From positions 1,498,001 through 1,562,000 of the forward strand of contig NZ_CP152276.1 in assembly GCF_038719015.1 (NCBI RefSeq): a stretch of DNA of 64,000 bases, given 5' to 3'. This DNA comes from Nguyenibacter vanlangensis. GTDB taxonomy: Bacteria > Pseudomonadota > Alphaproteobacteria > Acetobacterales > Acetobacteraceae. The position numbers and the translations under genes are program-made. The notes beneath the pieces were generated by a model. That model was given only the letters and a program-made list of their open reading frames with translations. It ran no database searches and was not told where the DNA came from. Within the stretch, counting starts at the first letter, position 1. Every line of letters begins with the position of its first letter. Of this stretch, positions 50,400 to 58,467 are shown one piece after another.

Positions 50400-51146
50400 A
50401 TGAGCAGACTTTCAGGAAAAGTGGCGGTCGTGACCGGCGCCTCCAAGGGCATCGGTGCCGGCATCGCCAAGGCGCTGGCGGCTGAAGGGGCCGCCGTCGT
50501 CGTTAATTACGCCTCCAGCAAGGCGGGCGCCGACGCCGTCGTCGCGGCGATCACGGCGGCCGGCGGCAAGGCCGTCGCCGTACGGGGCGACGTGTCGCGC
50601 AAGGAGGACGCCGAGGCGATCATCGGCGCCGCCATCACGCAGTACGGGCGGCTCGACATCCTGGTCAACAATTCCGGCGTCTATGAATTCGCGCCGCTGG
50701 AACAGGTGACCGAGGAACAGTTCCACAGGCTCTTCAACATCAACGTGCTGGGTGTCCTGCTGACCACCCAGGCGGCCGCCAGGCATGTCGGCGCGGGCGG
50801 CAGTATCATCAATATCAGTTCCGTCGTCAGCAGCATCACCCCGCCGCATACCGCAATCTATACCGGCACCAAGGGCGCCCTGGATGCGATCACCCGCGTG
50901 CTGGCCCTCGAACTCGCGCCGCGGCAGATCCGGGTGAACAGCATCAATCCGGGCCTGATCGAAACCGAAGGCACGCAGAGCAAGGGCATCATCGGTTCCG
51001 ATTTCGAGAAGAACGCCCTCGCCCAGACCCCGCTCGGACGCGTCGGCCAGGTCGGTGACATCGCGCCGGTCGCGGTTTTCCTGGCGTCCGAGGACTCCGC
51101 CTGGCTCACCGGCGAAGAAATCATCGCCGCCGGCGGGGTTCGCTGA
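50400..51146 (+). CDS. SDR-family 3-oxoacyl-ACP reductase-like enzyme
   Basis: A 248-residue classical SDR. The cofactor motif is VTGASKGIGAGIAKAL, followed by NNSGVYEF, the catalytic serine in INISSVVSS and YTGTKGAL, and an ending LTGEEIIAAGGVR. The YTGTK form and overall pattern match FabG-like SDRs that are commonly under TetR control and reduce various carbonyls; no fatty-acid genes are nearby. AGGAG before ATG 50400 supports the start. Confidence 0.87.
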   Translation: MSRLSGKVAVVTGASKGIGAGIAKALAAEGAAVVVNYASSKAGADAVVAAITAAGGKAVAVRGDVSRKEDAEAIIGAAITQYGRLDILVNNSGVYEFAPLEQVTEEQFHRLFNINVLGVLLTTQAAARHVGAGGSIINISSVVSSITPPHTAIYTGTKGALDAITRVLALELAPRQIRVNSINPGLIETEGTQSKGIIGSDFEKNALAQTPLGRVGQVGDIAPVAVFLASEDSAWLTGEEIIAAGGVR

Positions 51147-51181
51147 ACCCGGTCCTTTCGGCCTGAAACGATCATGACATC

Positions 51182-51212
51182 CCGGCCCGGGGAGTTTACT
51201 CCCCCGGGCCGG
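51182..51212. terminator. strong hairpin terminator
   Basis: A GC-rich stem of about 14 bp (51182-51195 with 51198-51212, one bulged base) lies 36 bases after the SDR stop and 30 bases before the end of the convergent hydrolase gene. It probably stops transcription from both sides. Confidence 0.65.
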
Positions 51213-51241
51213 ACTGGTCGGCCATATATCCCGAGCTTCGC

Positions 51242-52381
51242 TCACGCGTCACGAATGCGCAAATTCTTGTAGACGGCATCTCTGATCTCATTCGGAAACA
51301 AGCCGTCACTGCCCTCCAACCCCGTGTTCGTCATTGAAACCGCGCTAAGTTGGGCCACCTGGTCGATGAACCAGCTGTGCCCGAAAACTCCTCCCCAGCG
51401 GGCGGTCCCCGCCGACGCCGGCGACCCGGCCAGCGCAGGATGATCAAGCCATGCGCCGATAAGGCAAAATTGCCATCCGGGTGCAACCGCATGTGGTAGA
51501 TGGGGCGTCTGATTCGATAACGCCTCCGCTGCACCGGATTTTCCGAAAGGCGTTCTGCCACGCCAAAGAGATTCGAGCAGCAACATGTAATCCGACGCGG
51601 TCCCGATCATTCCATCACTACCGGACAAGAAGGCCTGACCGTCGAAGATCCTGTCGGGGTGAAATATAGTTTGACCGCCCCATGGATCAGGAAGCACGTG
51701 CGGGTCACGCATGCGAACCGGTTGCGTGGCGCCGTCGGCATAGGCGGTGGCCAACCGGGAACGGTCCGTCACGCGAAATCCCGTATCGCGCATGCCCAAT
51801 GGCCGAGTCACGAATTTTTCCACGGCGCCTTCGAGTGTGTCATCGGCAAGCAATGCCGCAATCGCCCCGAGCACGTCATAGGATCGGGAATAAGCCCAGG
51901 CCATCCCCGGCGTGAAGCGCAGCGTGCTGCCGCCATGAAGCCTTACGACCTGCTCCAGAGACCGATGATAATAAGCCATTTCGATTCGTCCAGGATCTTG
52001 TCCGTCGCTTGCGAGTCGCGACACGTCCAGACCAAGACCGGACGTGTGGGTCAAGAGATGCCGGACAGTGATCGGCGGCATGCTTCCGTCGGGCATGCAT
52101 GGCGTGAAGGCTGGGAAAAAATCCGACACCGCATGATCGAGGTGGAGAAGCCCGCATTTCACCTGCGCCAGGATACATGCTGCGATGATCGGCTTTGTCA
52201 GAGACGACAGCCGAAACATCGTATCGATATTCATCGGCCTCCCATTCTCGCGATCGGCCCATCCATGGGCGGCCTGATAGATCGACGCTCCACGATGGCA
52301 AACGATCACCACCGAGCCGACAATGCGCCCGCCATCGATTGCAGTTCTGGCTATGCGGTCAAGGTCGTCGCGAAGGCTCAT
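51242..52381 (-). CDS. beta-lactamase-fold serine hydrolase
   Basis: A 379-residue protein of the class C beta-lactamase/esterase family. The S-x-x-K motif is SSLTK (in MFRLSSLTKPIIAACIL), the tyrosine element is AYSRSYDVLG (Y-S-R where beta-lactamases have Y-x-N) and a third motif candidate is GVFGHSWFID. It has no signal peptide, so esterase or amidase action in the cytoplasm is more likely than antibiotic resistance. ATG 52381 (MSLRDDLDRIA) is chosen over upstream codons in low-complexity sequence. The codon pattern is somewhat less GC-biased than its neighbours. Confidence 0.82.
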   Translation of the reverse strand: MSLRDDLDRIARTAIDGGRIVGSVVIVCHRGASIYQAAHGWADRENGRPMNIDTMFRLSSLTKPIIAACILAQVKCGLLHLDHAVSDFFPAFTPCMPDGSMPPITVRHLLTHTSGLGLDVSRLASDGQDPGRIEMAYYHRSLEQVVRLHGGSTLRFTPGMAWAYSRSYDVLGAIAALLADDTLEGAVEKFVTRPLGMRDTGFRVTDRSRLATAYADGATQPVRMRDPHVLPDPWGGQTIFHPDRIFDGQAFLSGSDGMIGTASDYMLLLESLWRGRTPFGKSGAAEALSNQTPHLPHAVAPGWQFCLIGAWLDHPALAGSPASAGTARWGGVFGHSWFIDQVAQLSAVSMTNTGLEGSDGLFPNEIRDAVYKNLRIRDA

Positions 52382-52582
52382 CGCGTTCTCCGTTTTAAAC
52401 CCACCAATCGATGGCGAAGCTGCGCATGACCGCCGTCCCCCTGGTAATCCCGCCAAATTACCGCTCATCGCGCATTTGGCATGTTGCCTTCGGCCTACGC
52501 AAGTTTCTCTTTTCCCAGATCCGCACGCCCTCACCCACCAAACGGCAGACGTCACGATGCCCCCCTCAGCGCGGCATCGCTT

Positions 52583-54025
52583 TCATCGCGACAGGCGAAT
52601 ATCCGGTTCGACAAGGACCGGCGATGCCGGAAGAAGCGTCGTTCCGGCCAGATACAGGATCGACGCGATCCCACTTCCCGCAAACCATGAAAAATTGCGC
52701 AGCGGCGCAAGAGCCGCACAGAATTCGGGCAGCAACGCCATCGCGACGGCGCACAGCATCGCCCCGATGGCCACGGGATTACACCCCCACCAGTCGCGAT
52801 AGGGGCCTTGCGCGGCATCGGCGTAAAGTGCGCGCACATCGCGCCACCCGCGCCGTATCAGGCAGAAATCCGTCAGGACGATCCCGAAAAACGGGCCGAT
52901 GAAGGCCGAGAGCACGTCGAGCGTCATATGCATCCGCGCAGGGTCGTCGTAGAGGTTCCAGGGCGTGATCGCCACCGCGCCCACGCCGCACAGCCACCCG
53001 GCGCGCGCCCAGTTCATGCGCCCGGGCGCCAGCGCGCACAGATCCAGCGCGCCGGAGACAAAATTCGCGGCGATATTGATCCCCGCGGTGGCCACGGCGA
53101 AGGTGATGATCGCCAGCAGCGTGGCGGTCACGCTGTCCACCCGCGCGATGATCGCCACCGGATCGATCAGTTGCGCGCCGAAGACCGGCAACGTCAGCGC
53201 GGTCGTGGCGACGGACAGAAGCGAAAACAGCACGAAATTGACGGGCAGCCCCAGCAGGTTGCCCCAGATGATCTGGCGCATGGACCGGCCGTTCCGGGCG
53301 AAATCGCCGAAATTGAGCATCGGTCCGGAAAAATACGAGACGACCAGCGCCACCGCGTTCACCGCCGCCAACGCCCCGCCATGCGCCTCGGAATGCCACA
53401 GCGCGGGCCAACGCCATCCGTTGCGCCGCGCCAGATAGAGCAGCAGCAACAGCATGACGCCATAGACCGCCGGCCCCGCCAGGTCGAAGAAGCGGCGGAT
53501 CGCCGCGACCCCGCGCTGAAAGATCAGCATCTGCACGGCCCAGAGGATGACGAAACACCCCCACCCCACCGCCGAGAGACCCAGGAAGCCATGGCGGCGT
53601 ACGTCGTCCCACGCGGCCAGCCCGGGCAGCAGGCGGACCAGCAGCAGGCAGATGGCGTTCGATGCCAGCCATGTCTGGATTCCGTACCAGGCCATCGCGA
53701 CGACGGCCCGCACCGCCGCGGGCAGCAGCGCGCCGCGCCGGCCGAATGAGGCACGGACGACGATGGCGAAGGGCACGCCGTGACGCTGGCTGGGCATCGC
53801 CATGAGCGTGCAGAACACGCACACCAGCAGGCTGCCGGCGACCAGCGCCCCGAGGACCTGGAGCGCCGACAGGCCAAGGGAAAACAGCGTCCCCGCCATG
53901 ACATAGCCGCCGATGCTGTGGACATCCGACATCCAGAAGGAGAGATAGGCGAACCATCCCCAGTCCTTCACCGCCACCGGCGCGAGTTCGTCATGCGGCA
54001 TCCCCGTCCCGGCGGCCCGTTCCAT
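52583..54025 (-). CDS. NCS1-family permease
   Basis: A 480-residue nucleobase:cation symporter-1 protein with about twelve membrane segments: KDWGWFAYLSFWMSDVHSIGGYVMAGTLFSLG at the start, VPFAIVVRASFGRRGALLPA, SYFSGPMLNFGDFARNGRSM and ATAGINIAANFVSGALDL. NCS1 members carry cytosine, purines, allantoin or hydantoins. It is the last gene of an operon with a TonB receptor (4 bases upstream) and a racemase of the hydantoin-racemase family, which favours a hydantoin- or allantoin-like substrate. Start 54025 or 54001. Confidence 0.88.
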   Translation of the reverse strand: MERAAGTGMPHDELAPVAVKDWGWFAYLSFWMSDVHSIGGYVMAGTLFSLGLSALQVLGALVAGSLLVCVFCTLMAMPSQRHGVPFAIVVRASFGRRGALLPAAVRAVVAMAWYGIQTWLASNAICLLLVRLLPGLAAWDDVRRHGFLGLSAVGWGCFVILWAVQMLIFQRGVAAIRRFFDLAGPAVYGVMLLLLLYLARRNGWRWPALWHSEAHGGALAAVNAVALVVSYFSGPMLNFGDFARNGRSMRQIIWGNLLGLPVNFVLFSLLSVATTALTLPVFGAQLIDPVAIIARVDSVTATLLAIITFAVATAGINIAANFVSGALDLCALAPGRMNWARAGWLCGVGAVAITPWNLYDDPARMHMTLDVLSAFIGPFFGIVLTDFCLIRRGWRDVRALYADAAQGPYRDWWGCNPVAIGAMLCAVAMALLPEFCAALAPLRNFSWFAGSGIASILYLAGTTLLPASPVLVEPDIRLSR

Positions 54026-54029
54026 TCCG

Positions 54030-56510
54030 TCAGAACCCCGTCCGGAAGGTCACGATCGCATAAAAATGGCTGAGCGTATTGTAGGTCGGTGCCTGCCCGG
54101 CGATTTCCGTGCCGAAGATGCCGCGCGTCGTCCTGGCGTTCAGGCGGGGACTGTTGATCGCGGAATAGGCCTTGGTATCGGCGAGATTATTGATCCACAG
54201 CATGATTTCCGGCGACTTGAAGACCGATGACGTCCTGCGGCCCAGCCAGCCCGTCTTGGGCAGGCGTGCGCCGACGGTCAGGTTCATGGTCACGAGGCTC
54301 GGCAGCGCCTCATCGTTCATGAAGGTCGAATATTGCTTGGAAAAATAGGTCAGGCCGTAATTCCAGAAGAACGTCCCGTTATCCCAGTCGATCCCCAGCG
54401 ACGTCGTCCATTCGGGGCTGTTGATCGCCGTCTTGCCCTTCGTCGGAAGGTAGTCGTTGCCCGCCCGGATGTTGTTGTCGATGGTCGAATGGAGATATTG
54501 CGCCGACACATAGGGCCGGAAATGATGGATCGGCCTGGTCCCGATCTCGGCGTCGAAACCGTCGCTCGTCTGCCCGCCGCCGTTCAGGTTCTCGGCGATC
54601 TGCTCGTTGCCCAGATAGCCATAGGTCGAAATCTGACGGTTGGTGAAATTATAATGAAAATACGTCAGCGATCCGACCAGCAGCGTCCCGTCATAGCGAA
54701 GCCCCGCTTCCTCCGAGATCGAATATTCCTGCTTGACCGCGGCATTGCCGCGATAGGCATATTGCCCGGTATTCGGATTCAGGGTCGAGATCAGATAGGA
54801 ATCCGGCGGCGCCTTCGCCCCGGTCGCCACGCCCGCGAACACCTGCCAGTTCCGATCGATCTGGTAATGCGCGCCGAGCTGCGGCAGAAGCTGCAGCTCG
54901 TTCAGGCCATATTTATAGGGCAGCCCCGGCAGGCGCTGCGTCGCATCGCGGTTGATCATCGTCACGCGCATGCCGCCCTCGGCGACGAACCGCCCCTGCA
55001 GAAGGCTGAGCGTATCACCCGCATACAAGGCGTTGGTCTGCGTGATGTCGCTATAGTCCGTGGTATAATAAGGCCGGCCATCGGGCATCCGCAGGGTCTT
55101 GCTGAGATAACCCCAGGGCGTATAGGGCGAACCGTCCTGATAGACGCCGGTAAAGCCGGTCAGGTCCGTCGCATTGTCATAATCGTACCAATATCCGATG
55201 AACGGCTTGTTGGCGCCGAGATCGACAATCGTCCTGGCGCTGAACCCGCCACGCATCTCGTTCAGGCTGGAATAGGATTCCGCGATGCCGGACGTCGTGC
55301 CGGGATGCTGCCCCGGGATGACCATGCCGGTGACGAACTGGTTCCCGTAATACAGGTCGTTGTTCAGGTCGGTACCCGATCCATAGACCTTGTCGTTATA
55401 GGCCGTATAGGGCGTGAAGTCGAAGCTGACGCGCCCGGCCTTGAAATGCATCGGCGCGACGATGTTATAGGTTCGCGAATGCAGCCAGTTCAGCTTCCAG
55501 TAATCGGTATTCTGCGTGCCGGGGTCGTAATAGCGCGCGAGTTGATTGCTCCAGCCGTAGCGTCTCCAATTGGCCATCGTCGTGTTCCAGTACGGCTCGT
55601 TCCCCGCCAGGCCGCGCATGAATCCGCCGATCAGCGCAATCCGGTTGTTCTCGTCCCATTCCTTCAGGATCTTGAAATCGACGTGCTGGAAACTCTCCTG
55701 CCCTGGTCCGCGATAGAACGAATCATGCTGGTTCGAGACCGAGATGAACGAGCGGATGCCCGAATGCCCCCATTCGCCCGTATCCACGCGGAAGAACTGG
55801 CGCGTATAGTCCCGGCTGCCCGCGCCGACATCCGCCAGGCCGCCGAATGTCCGCGACGGATCGCGCATCGACAGGGAAAACAGGCCGCCCGACCCGTTGA
55901 TCGCGGGAGAATCCAGGCCGGCCGAGCCAGGCTGGACGGAAATGCTGCCGATATTCTCGGTATCGATCACCCAGGCCAGGTCGAGGTTATATCCGCCCAC
56001 GCTTGAAAGCGGCATCCCCTCATAGACGTTCGCGATCTCGTCCTGGGTCAGGCCACGCATGCTCAGCGCCGATTTCTCGTGCCCGGCCGGGTCGGTATTC
56101 GCCACAACGACGCCCGGCGCCATCTTCACCAGGTTATAGGCGTTCTGCGCCGGGGCCTGCTTGGCGATATAATCCTGCGAAATCGTGCTGCGGGCCTTGG
56201 GCGCCGTCTGCGGGCGGATCAATCCCCCGCCCGGCGCGCGGCCGTTGACGCCATCGGCACCCAGGGTCGCGCCCTGCACGGTGATGGCCTCCGCCTGCGG
56301 CGGCAGGGCGGCACGGCGCCGTCCGGCCGGCGGCACCGTTGCGCCGGCCCGGGGACGATGGCTGGCGGCGGCCCGGCCTTTCGCCGGCACGGCCTGCGCC
56401 GGCTGACGCGCCACCGCCGCCGAAAGCAGCAGCATCGCCGGCAGAAGCGCGCTTCCGCCCGCCAGGGAGAGCCGTAGCGGCAATTCCCGCAATTTTCCTC
56501 TGCTGGCCAT
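54030..56510 (-). CDS. TonB-dependent outer-membrane receptor
   Basis: An 826-residue receptor. After an export signal (LPAMLLLSAAVARQPAQA) comes a Pro/Ala/Arg-rich linker, then the plug domain (STISQDYIAKQAPAQNAYNLVKMAPGV, ALSMRGLTQDEIANVYEGMPLSS, GSAGLDSPAINGSGG) and a beta barrel ending in YAIVTFRTGF with the terminal Phe needed for assembly. ATG 56510 has a better ribosome-binding site than ATG 56525. Its operon with an NCS1 permease points to a small nitrogen-ring compound or a conjugate of one, instead of a siderophore, as ligand. Confidence 0.9.
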   Translation of the reverse strand: MASRGKLRELPLRLSLAGGSALLPAMLLLSAAVARQPAQAVPAKGRAAASHRPRAGATVPPAGRRRAALPPQAEAITVQGATLGADGVNGRAPGGGLIRPQTAPKARSTISQDYIAKQAPAQNAYNLVKMAPGVVVANTDPAGHEKSALSMRGLTQDEIANVYEGMPLSSVGGYNLDLAWVIDTENIGSISVQPGSAGLDSPAINGSGGLFSLSMRDPSRTFGGLADVGAGSRDYTRQFFRVDTGEWGHSGIRSFISVSNQHDSFYRGPGQESFQHVDFKILKEWDENNRIALIGGFMRGLAGNEPYWNTTMANWRRYGWSNQLARYYDPGTQNTDYWKLNWLHSRTYNIVAPMHFKAGRVSFDFTPYTAYNDKVYGSGTDLNNDLYYGNQFVTGMVIPGQHPGTTSGIAESYSSLNEMRGGFSARTIVDLGANKPFIGYWYDYDNATDLTGFTGVYQDGSPYTPWGYLSKTLRMPDGRPYYTTDYSDITQTNALYAGDTLSLLQGRFVAEGGMRVTMINRDATQRLPGLPYKYGLNELQLLPQLGAHYQIDRNWQVFAGVATGAKAPPDSYLISTLNPNTGQYAYRGNAAVKQEYSISEEAGLRYDGTLLVGSLTYFHYNFTNRQISTYGYLGNEQIAENLNGGGQTSDGFDAEIGTRPIHHFRPYVSAQYLHSTIDNNIRAGNDYLPTKGKTAINSPEWTTSLGIDWDNGTFFWNYGLTYFSKQYSTFMNDEALPSLVTMNLTVGARLPKTGWLGRRTSSVFKSPEIMLWINNLADTKAYSAINSPRLNARTTRGIFGTEIAGQAPTYNTLSHFYAIVTFRTGF

Positions 56511-56615
56511 CTCGTCCCTCTCCATCCTGCACGTGCCCGGCCCACCGCCCGGAACCCGACCACTCGCGAAACATTCCGAATGGAGAATGACGATCCGTCA
56601 CAATATGTCAACGAT

Positions 56616-56629
56616 TATTGTTCACAATA
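56616..56629. promoter_or_regulatory. candidate GntR operator before the TonB receptor gene
   Basis: TATTGTTCACAATA is a perfect 6-2-6 inverted repeat between the racemase stop and the receptor start. Related sites occur in the divergent region at 57353-57377, next to the GntR gene, so all may be read by that regulator. Confidence 0.6.
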
Positions 56630-56641
56630 TTTGAGAGCAAA

Positions 56642-57298
56642 TCAGCCCCGTGCTGCCATATGGGACACCACCGCCCGCAAGGTTTCGGTGAGGCTGCAAT
56701 GCACGGGCACCGCCAGCCGCGCGGCCAGCGCATCCCGAAATCCCGCCAGCCCCGTCCCGCCGAGCAGGATCCGCTCCGCACCGGTCCGTTCGATCGCAAT
56801 CAGGGCTTCAGCGGCCAATGCCCCAAGCGTGCCGTGCGGATCGGCCTGCGCCGCCCGGCCGAAATGGGGAATCGCCCGCACGTCGGCCAGGCTCCGGCCA
56901 TATCCCGTCCGGTCGGCCAGGTCGCGGATCAGCGGGGGCCAGTCCGCTCCTCCCGTCACGACGGCGAACCGCCCCCCGGGCGCCGCGCAGGCGGCGAAGC
57001 CGCTCTCGGCCATGCCGAAGACCGGCGCCGAAAGCGCCCGGCGCAGCGCGTCGAGCGCCGGGTCGCCGAAACATGCCAGCAGGACGGCGTCGCACCCCGC
57101 CAGGTCCAGGCCGGCAAGGCAGTCCATGGCGACCATGCCCGCCATGCGCAAGGCCTTGGGCGATGCGATATACCGCGCCCCGCGCGGCGCCGTCATGCCG
57201 CGCACCGCCCAATCCGGCAATTGGCGCCGCGCGATCGCCACCAGTCGGGCGGTCAGCGCGGCATCGGTATTGGGATTGAAAAGCAGAAGCCGCGGCAC
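56642..57298 (-). CDS. Asp/Glu/hydantoin racemase-family protein
   Basis: A 218-residue protein of the aspartate/glutamate/hydantoin racemase family. It begins LLFNPNTDAALTARL, the typical first strand of hydantoin racemases, and carries the two catalytic cysteines in LLACFGDPAL and VPVHCSLTET. The start is GTG 57298, preceded by AAGGGGGA. Such enzymes invert 5-substituted hydantoins or act on related ring compounds, allantoin included. No hydantoinase or carbamoylase is encoded nearby. Confidence 0.85.
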   Translation of the reverse strand: MPRLLLFNPNTDAALTARLVAIARRQLPDWAVRGMTAPRGARYIASPKALRMAGMVAMDCLAGLDLAGCDAVLLACFGDPALDALRRALSAPVFGMAESGFAACAAPGGRFAVVTGGADWPPLIRDLADRTGYGRSLADVRAIPHFGRAAQADPHGTLGALAAEALIAIERTGAERILLGGTGLAGFRDALAARLAVPVHCSLTETLRAVVSHMAARG

Positions 57299-57352
57299 GG
57301 CGTCCCCCTTGCGACCAGGGCGGAAGCGGAAGAGCCTCGCCGCTCGCCATCC

Positions 57353-57377
57353 TATTGTTCATCTTTTTTGTTTACAA
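57353..57377. promoter_or_regulatory. candidate GntR operators in the divergent region
   Basis: TTGTTTACAA (57368-57377) is a perfect 4-2-4 inverted repeat, and TATTGTTCA (57353-57361) matches most of the site at 56616-56629. They lie between the racemase start (57298, leftward) and the GntR start (57425, rightward), where a shared operator is expected. Confidence 0.5.
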
Positions 57378-57424
57378 TCTATAAGTGGCAGCCCTTTCAC
57401 TGGACAGGGATGCGGCGGCCATGC

Positions 57425-58195
57425 ATGACGTTCACAATCGATCATGCGCCTCCTGCTCCCGAGACAGCCAGAACCGCCATGTCCATGACGCTTTCGTTTT
57501 TCGACCCGACCGATTCCAATGGCCTCGCGCCGGAAGAAGCCACGATCGCGAACCGGATCCGCGACGCGATCCTCGAGCGGCGCCTGCCGCCGGGCAGCAA
57601 GCTGCCCGAGGAGCATCTTGCGGAGACCTTCGCGACGACGCGCGCGCGCGTCCGCCGCGTCCTGCTGGCATTGTCACGCGAACATATCATCGTGCTGCAA
57701 CCGGCCCGCGGCGCCTCGGTGGCCCGGCCGACGCCCGAGGACGCGATGCATATCCTCGCAGCGCGCCGCGTGCTCGAAATCGGCACCGTCGAACATCCCT
57801 GCCGGAAACTGACGGACGAGGCGTACGAAACGCTGCGCGCGACGATCGAGCGCGAGCGCGAAAGCCATCGCCAGAATGATTCGGTGAACATGATCCGGCT
57901 GTCCGGCCAGTTCCATCTCGAACTCGCCCTGGCCGTCGGCAACCCCGTCATCGCGGCGATGCTGCGCGACCTCATCCTGCGGACGTCCCTGATCATCGCC
58001 CTGTTCGAGCGGCGCAAGGCAACCTGCTGCCTGACCATGGATCACGGGCAAATTCTGGCGGCGATCCACGAAGGGGCGACCATGGAGGCGGCACGCCTCA
58101 TGGCGCGGCACCTGCTGGAAATCGAGGGCAACATGGATTTCTCCCTCGCCCCCCCGCCCGTCACCTCGCTCAGCTTCCTTCTCGCCCCGTCATAA
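57425..58195 (+). CDS. GntR-family regulator, FCD type
   Basis: A GntR regulator of about 256 residues. The winged helix reads IANRIRDAILERRLPPGSKLPEEHLAETFATTRARVRRVLLALSREHII, and the FCD domain follows with FHLELALAVGN and DHGQILAAI supplying metal-type histidines. The 'TTRARVRRVL' recognition helix differs from the common 'SRTPVREAL'. ATG 57425 and ATG 57479 are both possible starts. It is divergent from the racemase/receptor/permease operon and presumably represses it until the imported compound is present. Confidence 0.85.
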   Translation: MTFTIDHAPPAPETARTAMSMTLSFFDPTDSNGLAPEEATIANRIRDAILERRLPPGSKLPEEHLAETFATTRARVRRVLLALSREHIIVLQPARGASVARPTPEDAMHILAARRVLEIGTVEHPCRKLTDEAYETLRATIERERESHRQNDSVNMIRLSGQFHLELALAVGNPVIAAMLRDLILRTSLIIALFERRKATCCLTMDHGQILAAIHEGATMEAARLMARHLLEIEGNMDFSLAPPPVTSLSFLLAPS

Positions 58196-58368
58196 CGATC
58201 CGCATCCGCCGCCACGCCCCGGCGGCAAGCCGGTGCCACCTGCCCGGGCCTTGGGGGATGGCATGATGGGATAGACCCGTCACGACATGGTCCACGTCAC
58301 CGTTTTGCAGAAAATCCCACGACACTGCGTGGTTCCGACCGACCGCGAGAGGCCCCGGAAAACAAAAC

Positions 58369-58402
58369 GCATGTCCGATGAACACCGGTTCACCGGACAT
58401 GC
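58369..58402. terminator. 15-bp hairpin after the dehydrogenase operon
   Basis: Bases 58369-58383 pair with 58388-58402 with one mismatch around the loop ACCG. It lies in the 272-base convergent gap (58196-58467) between the GntR gene and the GMC dehydrogenase gene. Nothing else coding is seen in that gap. Confidence 0.6.
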
Positions 58403-58434
58403 GCCATGCCATGGTTTCGCCCGACGGCCCTGCC

Positions 58435-58458
58435 TGCTCGGATGCGCGCATCCGAGCA
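58435..58458. terminator. 24-base perfect palindrome at the dehydrogenase 3' end
   Basis: TGCTCGGATGCG (58435-58446) is followed directly by its exact complement CGCATCCGAGCA (58447-58458), nine bases beyond the stop of the GMC gene read leftward. A terminator or mRNA-stabilising stem is the likely role. Confidence 0.6.
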
Positions 58459-58467
58459 GAACCTGCA

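Noticed and set aside
51242..52381. Antibiotic-resistance beta-lactamase
   Set aside because: The S-x-x-K motif is present, but there is no export signal and the Y-x-N motif reads Y-S-R; a cytoplasmic esterase-like enzyme is more likely.
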